A stretch of 64,000 nucleotides of DNA from Runella limosa DSM 17973. GTDB taxonomy: Bacteria; Bacteroidota; Bacteroidia; Cytophagales; Spirosomataceae. A program made the position numbers and the translations under genes. Below, in pieces: positions 62,201 to 64,000 of the stretch; the stretch's first letter is position 1, and every line of letters starts with the position of its first letter. Where the stretch lies: assembly GCF_000482465.1 (NCBI RefSeq), contig NZ_KI519427.1, forward strand, positions 223,801 to 287,800, read 5' to 3'. The notes under the pieces are model-generated. The model was given only the letters and a program-made list of their open reading frames with translations, was not told the origin of the DNA and made no database searches.

Positions 62201-64000
62201 CGCAGGAACTTATACGTTGACGGTCGTGGACAGTAATTTGTGCGTAGTATCAGCGTCCGCAACGCTGGCTGAACCTGCCGAATTAGCTCCTAACGCCGAA
62301 ATCAAGCACGTATCGTGTTTTGGCGGAAACGACGGTAGCATTGATTTTAATGTTCAAGGCGGAACGGGCGTTTATACCTATTCGTGGTCAAACGGCGCGA
62401 CGACCCAAGACATTGCGAACCTGAAAGCAGGTGTATATCGCCTGACGGTGAAAGACGAAAACAATTGCTCGATTGACATTGATTTCACCATCACCCAACC
62501 CAATAACCCACTTTCGTTGACCTTAACACCTACTGCACCTACCTGCCACGATGGCGAAAATGGTAAAGTAACTTTGACAATTGCGGGTGGAATGACGCCT
62601 TACAAGGTACGCTGGTCAAACGGCGCTGAAACGCAGGATATTGCTGATTTAAAGAGCGGTTGGTACAAAGTAGTGGTTTCGGATGCCAACGGATGTACGA
62701 CCACCGACAGTGTTCAACTGGCAAATCCTGCTTTGTTGTCGTTGGTGGCCAAGGGCGATACCGTTTGCGAAGGTGATACCGTGAAACTTTCGGCTACTTA
62801 TGACCCAACGGCACAAATTAGCTGGACGGGGCCTGTAGGATATGCTTCGGGTAATCCTAACCCGATGATTATCAATTCGCAATTGTACCAAGCAGGAACT
62901 TACGTAGCAACCGTGACCAAAGGGGAATGTTTCCGCACTGATACGGTTCAGGTGGTGATCCACCAGCGCCCGTCGGTGATGGTGATTTACGCGGGATGTA
63001 TTCCTGATTCGTACGAAATTCGGGTGCAGGTTTCTCCTAATACGCAGTTCTCGTCCGACGAAGGAACAGTTACCTATGAAGGCGACAACAAGTACTACAT
63101 TCGTAACATTCCAAATAATAAAATAGCCACGTTCACGGCCACCAATCAGGCAGGATGTTCGATGTCTCAGAAAGTTGACCGTACCATTTGCGACGCCAAC
63201 CAGCCAAGCCCATGTACCAACAATCCTGCGGGACCTAACGCGGTTATTTGTGAGCCAACGGAAACACACCAATTGCCCAAACCGACCAATAGCCGTTATT
63301 GGATTGCGTCGGCATCGAATCCAAGTTCGGCCTTTGCAGATACCACGGGCTTAGTGACGGGTATGACCTCCAATGGCCAATACCGTTTTATCTTGGTTTC
63401 TCCGTTGGATAACTGTACCGATACGGTAAGCATCACACGCAATGCTTTACCGACGTATCAGTTGGTAGTTTCCTCGCCTCAATGTGCGGGCGACAGCGTG
63501 GCGGAGAAAGGGTTTATTCAGTTGAAAAATTTTGCAGCTACTTCGTCGTACGGGTTGACGGTTGGCAATGTATATGATGTTAACCAGACTCCTACGCCAA
63601 TTCCTGTCGATGGTTTGGTGTTGAAAAATGCGGGCAGTGCCACCACGGATATCACCTATACGCTAAGGGTTTATTCAGAAACGGGATGTTTTGTGGAAGA
63701 AAAGATTGTATTAAAAAAAGCACCCGAACCGTTGGTGTTGATATTGACCCCGCAGGCGGTGAATTGTACGACCCCTCAATCTGGAGCCGTCAACCTAGAA
63801 GTATCGGGCGGTACATCTCCTTACAGTTATGTATGGTCAAACGGTGCGACGACGCAAGATTTGGTTTCTATAGCGAAAGGAAAATACAAAGTAACAGTGA
63901 CTGATGCCAACGGCTGTGTAGGGAAAGATAGCGTTGAGGTAACTGGTCCAACGTTGCCGACGGTGGTTGCCAAAGGAGATACCGTTTGTGTGGGTGAAAC
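53247..64000 (+). CDS. Giant SprB-repeat surface protein (3' end outside window)
   Basis: One uninterrupted frame of 3584 codons from ATG 53247 to the window edge, without a stop. Residues 1-26 form a signal peptide (KHYFYKAIALIVCWLALSVKGSYAQ region). Residues about 27-1650 are a Thr/Ser/Asn-rich, Cys-containing beta-sandwich region with no family I can name. From codon 1742 (58470) come 19 tandem SprB repeats of about 75 residues (core GGTxPYxYxWSNGATTxDxxxLxAGxYxVTVxDxNGC, linker TQPDSL), then about 330 residues of Ig-like sequence, then another SprB repeat at 63765. Such proteins are T9SS-exported gliding adhesins (SprB-like) or filamentous surface proteins; the sorting tail should lie beyond the window. 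Confidence 0.9.
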   Translation, partial: MKHYFYKAIALIVCWLALSVKGSYAQLVNSFTSESPAITCQPNGAETVVTITNGNTALTNATITIQLGVGIQMIPASTQSLQGPAVVGTAVNLNAPNFTVASWPANTTLKFSFRKKAICAARAQKISGGGFQDVISIKNSSGTTLSILGTKTVNYDVIYASLSITSASTSPVSINPGQTATRSMTISNGSFGLLEEFLFADITSAGKFTYSDFRINPANTNISIPVSAISTSGDSVKVAFNKALIKFIGDGDEAFELNENFVLQYKITVNPCCPASTVTSKLIAQWGCDGQICQTATDNTPSISVTSVQPTLTFSTRTTTPRCFDTPAKQTIVVANTTAYAATNVKVQFGTVNSTPNFDNTQQLYLAGPYSYRIKNFGTPQTTTPTQLATTTNACAPANSPSRMEVTIPTIAPGDTAFIDFYTVSCCIATCNAAYTPRRWGYSGTYSGACATTTYTRTIQSGQSESYTANTFTLDSPLQIYDGQTFTMEVLSNSSSIPSNYNTAPAYLEYKYTIPDGFLFSGNAADFSFIDAGGVTRTPNFFNYTAGVLTVRFNAPISFSQTRARALLKLTAKCGTAGNKTISFQSQFITDPSCTTGCGALPPQCSSIVTELLCPGGTCTHGMNWALYDIRRITTGSPDNNNDSSPDATGNLDLAKLDRFVVGDTLRAIYAGRVKTSATIPSFTYGYATASITNADEIADARYTVQIIRGANSYTCTNLSATVTGTTTKVFTYDFSTTTLISRSCLPAGFTFANGDSVVVTAKYIANNLTANSSVEEVLDITPEFYVANVVAPTAAQKYQCGTRKGRVRHFDIFNSTTTSNTNLNGCGSFTLVNNFNFSVGTSTSTTAGANIFTNEYRIFQVPALSKTLASPATYTINKVDISLTRSVGYNTTTTSITIPSSYYFYSGDTLIVNLQQLFVNGLLPYPEEGYAFRETLTLTPIGAAGYVNSSSSIRTFTQYRNLPPLSALTGATINSTNLSSTVSYNAPVLKISTSQPTVNATSSSVSWDVVVSNTSTLADAPFPWLTVKSKNGTFVLTQVQDITGTAVNIAPNAGGIYQGSSTISRNASRRYRITGTTNFCGRDTIQVFTSWSCLGLSSGSTLATVPYISDSLSLYYEVKPSQISATITKAAGPFDMCQPFEVEVRIVSGQPTSVNSILANLELPTNNGKIGLDYIAGSGTIEYPKGTTKRVFSAAGDNLIIAAQNALNSTLPFDLGVIDPTNFGTGKSLSGVGSAPNNEAVIRFKLQPNCDLLSGQPFGLRVYGKDPCANPALGNSEYVQGFAVNIRGANTPYKTQVSLSLPSINACANVNYPIGVSVLNLGLSATNDSGLVEVQLPVGYLPVAGSVVCSSSFCPPNLNTYTVVNLPNGGKSLTWRVAAGMPIGGAMNFTFQVQVNAATSCTTDQVVAQTSLPFDVFCGTTLCPDFRVLTGLISDTISVKKANFTYVSHSIAFTCSSATGQFKFKNTGAPVAAGNATTVELYQDKDKSGTYTTGDVLLQTYSTTQAIATNETITLSGAIPYSEPIPCPLVVLVKGCACTTYQKNLGGDFKYENAGVDATTCSNAPAQLGCSAGLAGYTYEWTPVGAALLSELSSTTVANPTVTVVNNGTTPIIRKYLLSTTHASGCVTTDEVQITINPAPVAYDATLEKCDDGDGRVDFTLTNANAMVTGGQANMQVTYFATRANAAANVSPLGSTRSAVNGDSVFVRVSRLNENCFSVGKVTLVVNPLPAASAVATNATCFGTATGSVNLTPTGGTPNYTFLWSNGATSEDISNVAAGNYSVTVTDAKGCAATASAVVGQPAQLTALIARTPITCNGLTNGSLNLTVTGGTPNYTFVWSNGATTEDVSSLSTGIYSVTVRDANGCTVTQSDTITQPTVLQLSTTQVNVKCNGATTGQIDLTVTGGTALYTYQWNNGATTQDVTGLTAATYTVTVTDKNGCQKSTQVTITQPPALVSSKAVTNVNCYNENTGAIDLTVTGGTEPYTYVWDSGQTSQDIISLKAGTYRVTITDVNGCVKRDSATVTQAPSFFIFGSQTNVKCFGEATGSITLDAVDGATPPYTYSWSNGATTRNLTNLAAGEYTVTVTDANGCTVKGSNQISQPAELVVGVNSNDVTCPNGSSGTLISSVSGGVKPYRYEWKNASNAVIATTPNVYGLPVGSYTLTVIDSNNCVKQTASTTISQPPSLSAQYETIPVSCSNGNNGAITVNASGGTGVLTYTWSDGGTGATRTGLVAGKYSVEISDANGCKITVSDIEITQPSVLAASGVGIATKCYQGADGRIDLTVTGGTQPYTFGWSNGSSIEDPQNLAAGTYNVTVQDNKGCTVTTSVTVSEPTPLNVTIVPQNATCAGSSTGQANLTVTGGTGPYTYLWSTNATTEDVTGLAAGVYTVNITDANGCKTNGQTTIAQPDSLKAWATTQRVSCYNGNDGKVDLTVQGGTSSYTYLWSSGATSQDLTGVNAGLYSVVVKDANQCETTLSVTVTQPDSLHLSFTKTDAQCRSKNDGKISVSVTGGVAPYQYAWSNGATTAQLQNLEAGSYTVTVTDSNLCQKQLTITIAEPDSLKIETLLTAVKCYGGTDGKIDVSVFGGTQPYTYAWSNGATSQDILATKAGNYTVTVTDAQGCEKGVNVTLTQPDSLHISAVVQNVHCKNGTDGKINLTVTGGTTPYQYTWSNGKTTKDIESLAVGTYSVTVQDANGCSAVFQTTLTEPDSLIVTYQAAPILCKGATTEVNVSVRGGKSPYTYQWGNGMTVEDLLAAKAGTYSLTVTDSNLCVRTLAFVLTEPDSLKLSATAQSVNCKGGATGSIDLLVTGGTMPYSYEWSNGAVIQDLANLSAGSYKVKVKDANGCSDSLTVVVSEPDPLKATYASNDVKCKSDNTGRIDVTVTGGTEPYSYAWSNGAVSQDVTGLSGGVYTLIITDTNGCTTDLRVVIGEPDSLKLTLSPENVTCKGLSSGTILSTVSGGTKPYKYSWSNGSTLPNVYGLPAGTYTLTVVDSNLCVVSASATLAEPAELAPNAEIKHVSCFGGNDGSIDFNVQGGTGVYTYSWSNGATTQDIANLKAGVYRLTVKDENNCSIDIDFTITQPNNPLSLTLTPTAPTCHDGENGKVTLTIAGGMTPYKVRWSNGAETQDIADLKSGWYKVVVSDANGCTTTDSVQLANPALLSLVAKGDTVCEGDTVKLSATYDPTAQISWTGPVGYASGNPNPMIINSQLYQAGTYVATVTKGECFRTDTVQVVIHQRPSVMVIYAGCIPDSYEIRVQVSPNTQFSSDEGTVTYEGDNKYYIRNIPNNKIATFTATNQAGCSMSQKVDRTICDANQPSPCTNNPAGPNAVICEPTETHQLPKPTNSRYWIASASNPSSAFADTTGLVTGMTSNGQYRFILVSPLDNCTDTVSITRNALPTYQLVVSSPQCAGDSVAEKGFIQLKNFAATSSYGLTVGNVYDVNQTPTPIPVDGLVLKNAGSATTDITYTLRVYSETGCFVEEKIVLKKAPEPLVLILTPQAVNCTTPQSGAVNLEVSGGTSPYSYVWSNGATTQDLVSIAKGKYKVTVTDANGCVGKDSVEVTGPTLPTVVAKGDTVCVGE
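58470..62769 (+). repeat. 19 tandem SprB repeats, period about 225 bp
   Basis: Measured from the first conserved Cys codon of each unit: 58470, 58695, 58920, 59145, 59370, 59598, 59841, 60069, 60294, 60519, 60744, 60969, 61194, 61419, 61641, 61866, 62091, 62316, 62544. Thirteen of 18 steps are exactly 225 bp, the rest 222-243 bp. DNA identity between units is modest apart from short words such as TGGTCAAATGG, so this is an old, selected protein repeat and not recent slippage. Confidence 0.92.

Noticed and set aside
58470..62769. Regular 225-bp periodicity reminiscent of a CRISPR or satellite array
   Set aside because: The period lies within one open frame and encodes SprB repeats; units differ in DNA sequence, and there is no short identical repeat with unique spacers.
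53301..63272. Many antisense or off-frame ORFs within the giant SprB gene
   Set aside because: Shadows of a repetitive, stop-poor coding sequence; the plus-strand frame is continuous and carries the conserved domains.

Overview
The window looks like a chromosomal segment from a member of the Bacteroidota, most likely a gliding or filamentous Cytophagales (Runella/Spirosoma-like). Evidence: C-terminal type IX secretion (T9SS) sorting domains, a giant SprB-repeat surface protein, a Bacteroidota-type promoter (TTTG, 20 nt, TAnnTTTG) ahead of the polysaccharide exporter, starts with little Shine-Dalgarno signal, and a full O-antigen/capsule type locus. I see no rRNA, canonical tRNA, CRISPR array, intact insertion sequence or phage.

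Layout. 0.15-5.6 kb: a DinB-like protein and a 1581-residue secreted Calx-beta/T9SS protein. 5.6-8.2 kb (minus): a four-gene signalling operon (unknown protein, membrane protein, NarX-type kinase, NarL-type regulator). It diverges across twin dyad operators from two paralogous unknown proteins plus a PI-PLC-like phosphodiesterase (8.5-10.5 kb). 10.5-32.4 kb (minus): one long surface-polysaccharide locus. It runs from a GT4 and Wza/Wzz exporters through two paralogous flippases, a Wzy-like polymerase, GT4s, FkbM, an epimerase, a methyltransferase-GT2 fusion, GT-C/DUF2079 membrane proteins, a ligase-like protein and two GT2s. A degraded GT4 tail at 21.2-21.4 kb shows that the middle of the locus arose partly by duplication. 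32.5-35.4 kb: two divergent secreted proteins sharing a 19-bp promoter-proximal motif.

35.5-47.6 kb is mostly housekeeping: stand-alone nuoH, glpK, a GT39-like membrane protein, an arginine-decarboxylase family enzyme, a tiny lipoprotein, a GmhB-like phosphatase, an Lrp/AsnC regulator, valS and rtcB. 47.6-53.1 kb (minus) holds an Fe-S photolyase-type flavoprotein, an overlapping 50-residue DUF2256 zinc protein with a TTG start, an OmpR-type two-component pair, a DUF429 protein and a DUF2805/TIGR03643 protein. 53.2-64.0 kb (plus) is one uninterrupted reading frame of at least 3584 codons, containing 19 tandem SprB repeats of about 225 bp and running off the window end.

The observations I rate highest are: (1) a 20-bp operator duplicated before and after the OmpR-type pair, each copy 7 nt from a -7-like box, the second apparently driving a very short terminated transcript; (2) the rtcB leader, with nested helices, a 29-codon ORF and an intrinsic terminator; (3) the signalling operon divergent from the PLC cassette across twin ACAGG-N8-CCTGT sites; (4) the duplicated flippase/GT4 modules. 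All functional claims rest on reading motifs by eye; no database search was run.
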